Assembly: GCA_002746425.1 (NCBI GenBank)
Contig: NVXB01000001.1
Span: 61,604 to 104,292 of the forward strand
Length of the DNA stretch: 42,689 bases
DNA from: Hyphomicrobiales bacterium
GTDB lineage: Bacteria > Pseudomonadota > Alphaproteobacteria > Rhizobiales > GCA-2746425
Reading direction: 5' to 3'
Shown: positions 28,966 through 37,400 of the stretch, piece after piece
Position numbering within the stretch: position 1 is the first letter of the stretch
Layout: each line of letters opens with the position of its first letter
Program-made: the position numbers and the translations under genes
Notes under the pieces: generated by a model
Told to the model about the DNA's origin: nothing
The model's input: the letters and a program-made list of their open reading frames with translations, nothing else
The model's database searches: none

Positions 28966-29932
28966 TTGCTAAATCCATCACTTTCTGAGTTGGATTTTCA
29001 ATATATTTAATAACATCACCATTTCGCTGAATAGCGGCTAATTGTACTTTCTCAGATGGATTTTTGATACGTAATATGCCATATGCATTTTGTGCAACAG
29101 CTGCTATTTGCACTTTCTCAGATGGGTTTTTGATATATTTAATAACACCACCATTTCGCTGAATAGCGGCTAATTGTACTTTCTCAGATGGATTTTTGAT
29201 ACGTAATATGCCATATGCATTTTGTGCAACAGTATTTATTTGAAATTTTTCACCCATTTTATCAAAGAACCAATTAACAGTATTCATTTCTGCATTTGTT
29301 TTTAAACCCTGATCCTTATCATTCATGTAAGAATCAGTTTCCATATGGAATTGATACTTTTTACCACCCTTTATGATGATATAAAGAGTGCCTTGGTCAT
29401 CGTATCTTTGAAATTCATTCTTTCCTTTAGTAGCTGCTGTGCACCATTTAGTACCTTTTCCCCAGAAGCAGGAAGCTGCTTCTGTTTTTGGTATTAAGAT
29501 TACATCTTTACCCGATTGATAAACGAATGTGGTTTCTTTTTTGATTTTGTCGGAAAGAACAGCCTTCTCTTCTTTGCCAGATAAAGTATCTGAGAATGCT
29601 TCTACCATATTCTCCAATTCAGAGAGTGATTTTATTTGATTAATATCTTTCTTAGGCATTTTGGTTTTATGTTTATGAAAGATTTCTAATGCATTTCCTG
29701 TACGACTAAAATCCTCGAAGAGATTAATTCCCTTATTGAGATAAGTTCTTAGAATCCATAATGCGTACTGTTTGTTTGGTGTAGGATCAGAATCTAACGC
29801 AGTTTCTATCACTTTACGAGCATCAGTTGCAGTTCTATCACTCTTAATTCTAGCTTCCAACTTAGAACCCATTTGCTTTAGGGTTTTCTCTATGTCGACT
29901 CGTTCGATGAGATAGTGCTTAAAATTAATCAT
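28955..29932 (-). CDS. Repeat protein B with capsid-targeting-like N-terminus
   Basis: 325-residue protein with no T4 counterpart, between gp15 and gp16. Three parts: (1) MINFKHYLIE, resembling the T4 capsid-targeting peptide and ending in L-x-E, a gp21-type cleavage site; (2) a helical region and a conserved domain at ~125-228 with IPKTEAASCFWGKGTKWC, LYIIIKGGKKYQFHME and a Tyr/Asp segment; (3) four C-terminal units of 22 residues, each ending in (K/E)NPS/T, similar in style to DUF4116 repeats. A paralog lies at 31251-32090. The ATG directly follows the gp15 stop. It may be an internal head protein; that is inference. Confidence 0.88.
   Translation of the reverse strand: MINFKHYLIERVDIEKTLKQMGSKLEARIKSDRTATDARKVIETALDSDPTPNKQYALWILRTYLNKGINLFEDFSRTGNALEIFHKHKTKMPKKDINQIKSLSELENMVEAFSDTLSGKEEKAVLSDKIKKETTFVYQSGKDVILIPKTEAASCFWGKGTKWCTAATKGKNEFQRYDDQGTLYIIIKGGKKYQFHMETDSYMNDKDQGLKTNAEMNTVNWFFDKMGEKFQINTVAQNAYGILRIKNPSEKVQLAAIQRNGGVIKYIKNPSEKVQIAAVAQNAYGILRIKNPSEKVQLAAIQRNGDVIKYIENPTQKVMDLANGK
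29021..29232 (-). repeat. Tandem DNA repeat, 132-bp period (two 66-bp units)
   Basis: Bases 29021-29100 recur identically at 29153-29232, offset 132. At protein level this is a two-unit block of 22+22 residues (QNAYGILRIKNPS unit and QRNG.VIKYI.NP unit) present twice. The perfect DNA identity implies a recent duplication or gene conversion. The paralog at 31251 has only two units, offset 66 bp (31311 and 31377). Confidence 0.9.
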
Positions 29933-30721
29933 TTAATTATTTGCCTCCGGTGTTTCATCTACTTGAAAAATGAATCCATAATTGTCATCAGCATTTATTG
30001 ATGTATATGCAATGGTATCATTAATATCTGTAGTAGGTTCGCTATTGGCTGTTAAGCCTGGTTGTCCTGTCATTTCCTGATCTAAAATAGTCATTTCTTC
30101 GTCTGAATAAATATTAGTTTTAACAAATTTAATAACAGCACTATCTGGTATCGGGCCAAAGAAATAATATCTTAGCGTAAAATCCAGTTGCCATATAATA
30201 GCTCTTCTGGTCATAAAATCACCATCATAAGTATCATTCATAACCACGTTGTTTAATTCAAGTGGTGTGCTGAATATTTCGTCATTATTATCCAGCAGTT
30301 GAGCCGATATCGCTAAATTGGGATTAAAGAGTGGTAATATTTGCTCAACAATTTTAATTGAATCCTCTGCGTTTTTTGAACCAATATTTAACTGGAAATC
30401 TATATTATATGGAACAGGCACAAAATAATTATTGTCAATTCTATTAGTTTTCTGTATTTTTCTAATGGAATCTCTTTGAATATTTGTGATCTCAAATGAC
30501 ATACGAGGATAAATTATGTTAGAAGCTCTTCCACCGCTAGCATCTGCTTCTATACGTGCAATAAATTTCTGTATAGGCGCATATTGAAGTGGTACATCAA
30601 CTGTCTCATGCTCAGTTCCACTAGATACCTCGCGCATTATTTGTATGTCATTAAACCTAGAGCCAAATATGGAAATAGCCTTTCTTAGCGACGCGTGGTA
30701 ATAATTTGATGATATAGACAA
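29933..30721 (-). CDS. 15: Tail completion / sheath terminator protein (gp15)
   Basis: 262-residue protein that caps the tail and joins it to the neck. Features matching T4 gp15: an N-terminal SNYYHASLRKAISIFGSRFN (T4 FYNSSFRRYATLMGDLF), VPLQYAPIQKFIARI, IIYPRMSFEI, EQILPLFNPNL and a late W-Q-L-D-F-T-L-R strand. Length is near T4 gp15 (272). An antisense island separates it from gp14, so it needs its own promoter; a late-type box lies 11 bases upstream. Confidence 0.92.
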   Translation of the reverse strand: MSISSNYYHASLRKAISIFGSRFNDIQIMREVSSGTEHETVDVPLQYAPIQKFIARIEADASGGRASNIIYPRMSFEITNIQRDSIRKIQKTNRIDNNYFVPVPYNIDFQLNIGSKNAEDSIKIVEQILPLFNPNLAISAQLLDNNDEIFSTPLELNNVVMNDTYDGDFMTRRAIIWQLDFTLRYYFFGPIPDSAVIKFVKTNIYSDEEMTILDQEMTGQPGLTANSEPTTDINDTIAYTSINADDNYGFIFQVDETPEANN

Positions 30722-30732
30722 ATTAGACTCTC

Positions 30733-30740
30733 TTTTTATA
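30733..30740 (-). promoter_or_regulatory. Late-promoter-like box (TATAAAAA) upstream of gp15
   Basis: One mismatch to TATAAATA on the minus strand, only 11 bases from the gp15 start. Position relative to the plus-strand TTTACA box (18 bases between box starts) equals that at gp18 and gp19, the main reason to take it seriously. The very short leader argues against it. Confidence 0.35.
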
Positions 30741-30750
30741 TTATTTATTG

Positions 30751-30779
30751 TTTACATAAATTATAAAATGAATTATATT
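30751..30779 (+). promoter_or_regulatory. Plus-strand promoter of the gp15/gp14 island (TTTACA-N17-TATATT)
   Basis: TTTACA at 30751-30756 and TATATT at 30774-30779, spacer 17, preceded by TG. Third member of the TGTTTACA set, 28 bases before the start at 30808. Confidence 0.65.
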
Positions 30780-30807
30780 ATAATTTATTGAAATGAGGAG
30801 AATAATT

Positions 30808-31065
30808 ATGAATTCACATATAAACTACATTACAGGAAATTTTGATTGTGTAGATGATATTCCTGATAACCAACAAATTGAATTAAGATTAGATGCTGTT
30901 TTATCATTACTTTATCCAGATTATTTTTGTTGTGGGGATAGTGTTACTGATTTTCTTATAGAAAATTGTATTTACATCCTAGGGGCTTGTAATGATTTGC
31001 GGCACTCTAAATGTGCAGAAATTATTAAAAAATATGAAGAATTATATGATGAAATATCTCTGTGA
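30808..31065 (+). CDS. Hypothetical protein
   Basis: 85-residue acidic protein. The start at 30808 is supported by GAGGAGAATAATT; the ATG at 30793 would place the Shine-Dalgarno sequence inside the gene. Six Cys, including a CC pair in YFCCGDSV. Several short helices (QIELRLDAVLSLLYP; AEIIKKYEELYDE) are predicted. No family recognised. Its end overlaps the frameshifted DUF4031 gene. Confidence 0.65.
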   Translation: MNSHINYITGNFDCVDDIPDNQQIELRLDAVLSLLYPDYFCCGDSVTDFLIENCIYILGACNDLRHSKCAEIIKKYEELYDEISL

Positions 31066-31254
31066 CAATAAAAGGCATTTAATTTGTGAACCATATTCTA
31101 TAGAAAATTTACATAAAATGGCGAAAGAATTAAATATACCAGATGTTGGTTTCATAAGAATCATTATGACATTCCTAAACGTAGAATAGAGGAAATAACT
31201 AATAAATGTGAGGTTATTTCTTCTAAGAAGATTATTAGAATTATTAATTATTAA
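31046..31254 (+). pseudogene. DUF4031-like gene with a frameshift
   Basis: The frame from 31046 encodes MMKYLCDNKRHLICEPYS...NLHKMAKELNIP, the usual phage DUF4031 start (H-L-x-C-x-P-Y-S-x-x-N-L-H-x-M-A). After about base 31138 the frame changes to unrelated sequence and stops at 31189. From 31144 another frame continues the family pattern, CWFHKNHYDIPKRRIEEI, to a stop at 31252-31254. Restoring one base near 31139-31142 (for example CCAGA to CCAAGA) joins both parts into one ~69-residue protein. Either a true inactivating deletion, a sequencing or assembly error, or, less likely, programmed shifting. It runs 4 bases into the convergent repeat-protein gene. Confidence 0.75.
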
Positions 31255-32090
31255 TTATTTGCTAAATCCATTACTTTTTGAGTTGGATTTTTGATATATC
31301 CAATGGCATAACCATTATGTTGAACTGCTGCTAATTGTACTTTCTCTGATGGATTTTTAATATACTGAATATTATAACCATTATGTTGAACTGCTGCTAA
31401 TTGTGCTTTCTCACCCATTTTATCAAAGAACCAATTCATAACTTCATTTGTTTTTAAATCCTGATCTTGATCCTTTTCATCCATATAAGAATCAGTTTCC
31501 ATGTGGAATTGATATTTCTTACCACCCTTTATGATGATATAAAGAGGGCCTTGTTTATTATAGCCCTGAAATTCATTCTTTCCTTTAGTAGCTGCTGTGC
31601 ACCATTTAGTACCTTTGCCCCAGAAGCAGGAAGCTGCTTCTGTTTTTGGTATAAGGATTATGTCTTTACCAGAACGATAAACGAATGTGGTTTCTTTTTT
31701 GATTTTGTTACTTAAAATTGATTTTTCTTCTTTACCAGATAGTTTTCCTTCAAATGCTTCTACCATATCCTCCAATTCAGATAATGATTTTATTTGATTA
31801 ATATCTTTTTTAGACATTTTGGTTTTATGTTTATGGAAAACCTTAAGCGCTTCAGATGTACGACTAAAATCCTCGAAGAGATTAATGCCTTTATTGAGAT
31901 AAGTTCTTAGGATCCAAAGTGTGTACTGTTTGTTTGGTGTAGGATCAGAACTTATAGCTCCTTCTACCACTTTACGAGTATCAGATGCAGTTCTATCACT
32001 CTTAATGCGTGCTTCCAACTTAGAACCCATTTGTTTTAGGGTTTTTTCGATATCAACTCGTTCGATAAGGTAGTGTTTAAAATTAATCAT
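31251..32090 (-). CDS. Repeat protein A with capsid-targeting-like N-terminus
   Basis: 279-residue paralog of 28955-29932. The first ten residues MINFKHYLIE are identical, and identity is high through KTLKQMGSKLEARIKSDRT and the IPKTEAASCFWGKGTKWC domain. It differs in having two 22-residue repeats instead of four (QHNGYNIQYIKNPS, QHNGYAIGYIKNPT), and shares the end QKVMDLAN. The start sits directly after the gp14 stop with the same junction sequence as the gp15/copy-B boundary. It is thus co-transcribed with neck genes. Function unknown; an internal, ejected head protein is my preferred guess. Confidence 0.88.
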   Translation of the reverse strand: MINFKHYLIERVDIEKTLKQMGSKLEARIKSDRTASDTRKVVEGAISSDPTPNKQYTLWILRTYLNKGINLFEDFSRTSEALKVFHKHKTKMSKKDINQIKSLSELEDMVEAFEGKLSGKEEKSILSNKIKKETTFVYRSGKDIILIPKTEAASCFWGKGTKWCTAATKGKNEFQGYNKQGPLYIIIKGGKKYQFHMETDSYMDEKDQDQDLKTNEVMNWFFDKMGEKAQLAAVQHNGYNIQYIKNPSEKVQLAAVQHNGYAIGYIKNPTQKVMDLANN

Positions 32091-32720
32091 TTAATATCCG
32101 TCTGTAAATGGGTTTGTTTCAGAAAAATCCATTATAGTATTAGCCTCACCCTCAAAATCAGAGCTTTGGTCATATGGATCGTTTGCAATATCATCAAACG
32201 CAGCATATTTTGTATCTAATTCAGTGATACCAGTATTAAAGGTATCACCGGTGCTTTCATACAATTCAAGAGTTATGTCGTAAGTTTGTAATGTACCTAA
32301 TTGATAAAATGGTAAAGCAGTTTCTATATAGCTTACTTCGTATAGCGCACTTATCATTGGCACCCATATTAAATCACCTTCAAGTGGTCTTGTATAGGAA
32401 ACTGTAGGAGTAACAAATTCTTCAAAAGATCTTTTGCTCACAGTGAGAGTTATTTGGTCTTTAATTTGTAGACCAAATTTCTCCATGAATAATCCCTGTC
32501 CCTCGAATGATGAAGCAGATTTAATATAAAATTCACAATCAATCGCTGAATTGAATTCAGAATATTCATATTCATTAAGAACTTCATCTTTATTGATACC
32601 TGTTCTAGGTATATATTGCATATCATGGGCATAAATCTTAATAGATTCAACAATTAAGTCTTCAATTAAAGTCTGCTCGTTATTAGCTGAAAAATGGTTA
32701 AAATAAGGATTTACGGCCAT
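32091..32720 (-). CDS. 14: Neck protein gp14
   Basis: 209-residue head-completion protein. Family features: NPYFNHFSANNEQTLIEDLI at the N-terminus, then IKIYAHDMQYIPRTGINKDEV, and a middle RPLEGDLIWVPM. The pattern Y-F-N ... N-E-Q-x-L-x-E-D-L followed by Y-I-P-R-T is diagnostic for T4-like gp14. It overlaps gp13 by one base. With gp13 it forms the neck above the portal. Slightly shorter than T4 gp14 (256). Confidence 0.92.
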   Translation of the reverse strand: MAVNPYFNHFSANNEQTLIEDLIVESIKIYAHDMQYIPRTGINKDEVLNEYEYSEFNSAIDCEFYIKSASSFEGQGLFMEKFGLQIKDQITLTVSKRSFEEFVTPTVSYTRPLEGDLIWVPMISALYEVSYIETALPFYQLGTLQTYDITLELYESTGDTFNTGITELDTKYAAFDDIANDPYDQSSDFEGEANTIMDFSETNPFTDGY

Positions 32721-33466
32721 TACATTATCAGATCCAGAGGTGGAAGCATATAATCAGATTTATATTCATCTTCAATTTGCTGAAGTTCAGCTACGCCATC
32801 ATCATATATCTGTCTACCACTTAATGTCATACCGCCCGGAAGTTGAACTCCTTCGTATTTAGAAAGATTAGAACCAAATACTTTTTTAACCAAAGCAACA
32901 ACATGTTTCTGCAATATTCTATCATTCCAGACATCTGTTTGTACTTCAGGATCAATGGCTGTATAACAATTAAATACTAGCCAATTGCCTACTGCTAATT
33001 TACCTGGGCTGCAATCTAAATGAACTTTATTAAAATGTCTATTATATCTAATAGGAAATTCGCCAACCAAAGTTTCTTGTATTTGTGCTATTTGCATTCT
33101 AGTAAGTTGATAATCAATAAGTGAAAATGAACTCATATCCTGGACCATAGAAAGCTGAAACTGGTAATCGAAGGAAAACATATTTGAAGAAAAAGCGCCG
33201 CCTCTTATAGGAAATATATTGCTAATTCCTACTACCGTATCCGGAACATCTACAGACATTGTAGATATTGTATTAGCATTAATTTCGTGCTTTAAAAATG
33301 TATTTACTGTGCCATCATAATGATAATCAACGAAATATGATAATGCAATTTCTACTGCATCTTCTACTTGCGAATCAGAAACATTTATCTCGATCACTGG
33401 TTTTCCCAGTTGTCTTAAAACAAATTCTTTAAATTCAGCTCTAGTGGCTGGTTTATATGTGCTCAT
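32720..33466 (-). CDS. 13: Neck protein gp13
   Basis: 248-residue head-completion protein. The start ATRAEFKEFVLRQLGKPVIE and the ALSYFVDYHYDGT motif match T4-like gp13 (E-L-K-x-Y-x-L-R-x-L-G-x-P-V-x-x-I-N-V, then A-L-x-Y-x-x-x-Y-H-Y-D-G). Later parts are ordinary for the family. Overlaps its upstream neighbour's stop by one base. Works with gp14 and gp15 in head-tail joining. Confidence 0.93.
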   Translation of the reverse strand: MSTYKPATRAEFKEFVLRQLGKPVIEINVSDSQVEDAVEIALSYFVDYHYDGTVNTFLKHEINANTISTMSVDVPDTVVGISNIFPIRGGAFSSNMFSFDYQFQLSMVQDMSSFSLIDYQLTRMQIAQIQETLVGEFPIRYNRHFNKVHLDCSPGKLAVGNWLVFNCYTAIDPEVQTDVWNDRILQKHVVALVKKVFGSNLSKYEGVQLPGGMTLSGRQIYDDGVAELQQIEDEYKSDYMLPPLDLIM

Positions 33467-34296
33467 TAAAGTATTACCACTCTAGCTCCGGTTTCAATTG
33501 TCATCGTAACACTTGCTCCTAAAACAATTGGCCCTGTGGCCGATGCATTTTCATTATTAGCAAATGTAACATTTGCATTTAATTCGTTAGTATTTATTCT
33601 AAAGATATTGTTTACATTGTTAGCATCACCTATAGCTCCATCATTACCTTTATAGTAACCAGCACCACCCTGAACACTAAGAATATCCCAATAAGAGACT
33701 GTGCCATTAGAATATAGGACGGCACCATTAGCGCCGATACTACCATTTGCACTAAGAGAACCTGATATTGTAACATTGGCGACTGATATATTAGTGCCGG
33801 TTCTTAAATAAGTATTTGAATTAAATCCGCCTAATAAATCTGCATCTAAACCAGACCCGTTACCATCATTATTAGCAGTCCAAATAATATCACCATTGTA
33901 CGTGATGTTATTGCCAACATCTTTTAAATATGTTCCGCCAAATGATATGCTATTAACGGTTAAAATAGCTGATTGTGTTGTATTTGAATTAGCACTAAGA
34001 AATTCTGTGCTAGAACCAGTTAACACATCATCGCCATTTACTGTTAAAGAACCCGTGATTGCGGTATTTGTATTAATTGCTAAATTAGATGTGTTTCCAA
34101 ACACTCCACCGGATATGGTGTCAGTATAAATAGCATCTGAAGTGAAAGAACCGCTGATAGATGAATTTCCTATAGCAGTATTGCTATCAACAGTTAAAAT
34201 AGAAGTGTCTAAAGAAGTTAATAATTGATTAATTCTTTGAAATAATACTCCGAAATTGTCTGATGATACGTCAACATTTGAATAACTTATTGTCAT
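33466..34296 (-). CDS. Tail-fibre-like / virion structural protein
   Basis: 276-residue protein of low complexity, rich in Ser, Asn, Thr, Gly and Val. Repeated short beta-type elements such as ITGSLTVNGD, ISGSLSANGS and SISGSFTSD, and a GSGLDADLLGGFNS motif that is frequent in phage fibres (L-D-A-D-x-L-D/G-G). The final ~50 residues (FRINTNELNANVTFANNENA) look like a beta-structured tip. It lies between a giant structural gene and gp13, where T4 has fibre/fibritin genes (gp12, wac). Exact role unknown. Confidence 0.7.
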   Translation of the reverse strand: MTISYSNVDVSSDNFGVLFQRINQLLTSLDTSILTVDSNTAIGNSSISGSFTSDAIYTDTISGGVFGNTSNLAINTNTAITGSLTVNGDDVLTGSSTEFLSANSNTTQSAILTVNSISFGGTYLKDVGNNITYNGDIIWTANNDGNGSGLDADLLGGFNSNTYLRTGTNISVANVTISGSLSANGSIGANGAVLYSNGTVSYWDILSVQGGAGYYKGNDGAIGDANNVNNIFRINTNELNANVTFANNENASATGPIVLGASVTMTIETGARVVIL

Positions 34297-34463
34297 TTAT
34301 TTAACTTTTCTTCTATTCTGCTTAATCTATCTTCTAATGTATTTATTCTATTTTTCAATTGAATAAATTTATTTTTAGATTCTTTATAGCGCTGTAATCC
34401 ACCATCATCAGTGGATAATACAGCACCTGTTTTTTCGTCTTTATGAACATACGCTTCTCTCAT
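34293..34463 (-). CDS. Small coiled-coil virion-cluster protein
   Basis: 56-residue gene. Start at 34463 overlaps the stop of the upstream giant gene (TAATG), and its stop overlaps the next start (ATGA). N-terminus MREAYVHKDEKTGAVLSTDDGGL; the rest is a coiled coil with leucine heptads (FIQLKNRINTLEDRLSRIEEKL). Tight coupling on both sides argues for a real gene. The coiled coil could trimerise a fibre or baseplate component; function not known. Confidence 0.75.
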   Translation of the reverse strand: MREAYVHKDEKTGAVLSTDDGGLQRYKESKNKFIQLKNRINTLEDRLSRIEEKLNK

Positions 34464-37400
34464 TATATTTGCAACGCTATGCCTCTTGCATCGTTTAACA
34501 TTGGTATTTTGGCTTTAGAATCTGATAGAAGAACTATTTTAATCATAAAGTTTTTAAAGCCTCTATAAACACCTCCATCGACATCGACATATTCTAAAAT
34601 GTTGTTGTTCAGAGCATTTTTGAATGCTGCACTAGTAGCTGGGGCTGTTGCAGGAACGCCATATTCATATTCTTTAAAGTCGTTTCTATTATTAGTCGTG
34701 GAATATGTATTCTCACCACTAATTTTTTCCATTTTAGTCCAAACTTTCTCATCGATAGTTGTATAATCTTCGTTATTAAGGAATTTAATGTAAACCTCCA
34801 CATCAGTACCAACTGGTCTATAGGCTGCCACATATGCAATGAAATCCTCAGCATCTTGATTATCTTTAAGTACTATTTCTCTAGAAATATATTTAGTGAT
34901 AGCAGCGCCATATCTAGTATCTTCATCGGTGTTATCATTATTAATCATGTTTTCAATAACGATAGAGCTTTTTCTTAACATATCAATAACAGGTGATACG
35001 AAATCATTAGTGCTTGTTAGAGCGATATTGTATGTTGACGATTTATTGCCAGACATAGCAGTAATTTCATTAGATTTACTAACAATATTTCTCATTTTAT
35101 CGAATTTTTCATTCTCAGTTTCAGGTGTAACTAGAGTGAAACCGCTATCAACAGCGTAGGAAGTATCAGTGCCTTTATGGCTATATGACAACGAAGTGAA
35201 ATTAGGTGCTATAGATGCAAATCTAGGAACTATAGCTGAATATTGCTTATTATCTATGCTTTCAATTGTTGCCGTAGCAATTAGAGTATTTGTACTAATA
35301 GAAGATTCGCCATTCATAAATTCTCTATGAATTTCTATGTCGGTATTTGCAGTAAAACCACCAGATGAACTATCCATTATGATTTCATTTAGAGCTTCAT
35401 CTGATCTTTGCACGTAAGCTACAGGATCTGAGTTTGCAGTTAAAGGAGAAGTTGAATTTGCTGTGTAAATAACGTCACCTACACTTGGCGCAATTGAACT
35501 ATTAGCTTTATTGATACCGTCTATAGTGACATATTCATCAGCCTCATTTTCAAACACCGCAGTACCAGTTCCTGTAGTGAATTTAGCTCTATAGAGATTA
35601 AATTTAATATCCTCATCCTGTATAGCTGTCCACGTATTTCTGTTAGCTGACACGAAAGTAACACCAATATAAGGATTAGAAAATACTTGCTCTTCAGTTG
35701 CTACATCAATTTCACCTAATCCAGCAAGCCAAATAGTATATTCTGGAGAATCGCCATCAGGTTTGACTTGAAAACAATAATAAAGATCTTTATTGAGAGC
35801 AAAGACATCATCAAAATCTATTACTGTTTCCACTGTGCCGTCTGAGGATATGTTAACATCCACTGATTCTATTCTTTTCTTAGCGATAGTTTTAGCAGTA
35901 TTAGGATAACCATATGCCATTTCTGTTATATAAATAGTAACACCTAAAACATTATCCTTCGTTTTAAAATATAATCCGAGTTTATCTACAAACATTACAG
36001 ATGATTCTGGTGTAGTGACTAAGAATGATTGAGATATTGGATCACCGTCGTCAGATGGTCCGTTGCCTCTATTGAAGTCGTCACCAAAATTATTTCTTGG
36101 CGGAGCAATAGTAGTTCTGTTTACATTTATAGACGTAATTTCTCTAGTGTCTGGCGAACTAATAGCAGAAATCGATGGATCTCTAGTATTAAGAGTTATT
36201 TCCTGAGATGTTATGGCTAAATTAGATGCAGTATAAATTGTCTTTGCACCTGATAGAGAAGCATCTGAAGATGTTTCCAAATCATCAATATCACTTATAA
36301 TAAATTCTCTATCACCGACTCTAAATTCACTAGCAGGAATTTTAAATATTCCATAAACTGTTCCTACAGAATCAGCCGTTAAATCTGCTCCAAAATCTGC
36401 AGTTCGACTAATAATTTTATTTTCTTGACCTTGTAGAACATCCACAACGCCACTTAAAATACCTGGTGCACAATTAGCATCCATATTTTGTCTATCAAAG
36501 AATATGTGCATAAGTGTATTTGGTTTTAAACCATGTGCCACGAAAGCAATTTCTCTAGATCTCATATATGGATTAATAGAAATATCTTTAACGAATGATC
36601 CAAAATTATATTCTGATGTAGAAACATCTACATTTAGTTGTAAGCTATCTCTAGCGCTACTGGTTGTTGTAGTAGTCGTTGTTGTAGTTGTTCTGCCTGA
36701 AGTTGTTCTTTCTCTATTTGTATCTCTAGAAACTGTACGCCACTCACCAAATTGAGTCCCGAAAGGTGTTGCAGCAAATTCTTCGAAAGGTGTTGCTAAA
36801 TCAATTTCAACATTGACTGCAGGAAGATTATCTTCATCTTTAAAATGATCGTATTCAGGATAAAGGGTAACATCACCTTTCCATTTCCATACGCTTTCAG
36901 TACAATTTCTTACTTTAGTAGCATATGGTTGTGAAATATAGAGTTCAGAAGTAAATGGTAATGTTACCTTAGAACCAGATACTTGTATAGATGATGAAGT
37001 ATTGCTATTTAATTGATAATCAATAGAATGTTTCTTAAAGAACGGTCTTGCGACTTTAGTATCTTTATCGATAGCAATTTTATACTCAAAATCGTTAATT
37101 CTACCAAGATTGTGGGATACAAATGGTTCAGCAAAAAACCCATTCTTGAATCTATCTAAACCATTTTCATCTGGGATAATCAAATCTTTAGTTTGTTGCT
37201 CTAAGAGATTAAGCACACTGTAATATTCAACTCTACTCAATCTTTTATCCAACACTCCAATATCAGACATAGTATAACCACGATTATATCTTAAATTTAT
37301 GCGTGTTTTTAAATCAATTCTATTATAGATTTCGCCTTCACGAGTGGTTAAAGATGGGTACCCGGGCACTGTAATACTTGCTATTAGCATGCCATCAGAA

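Noticed and set aside
36504..36755. An 83-codon plus-strand frame with a poly-Val run
   Set aside because: It is the antisense reading of the ten-threonine stretch of the giant structural protein.
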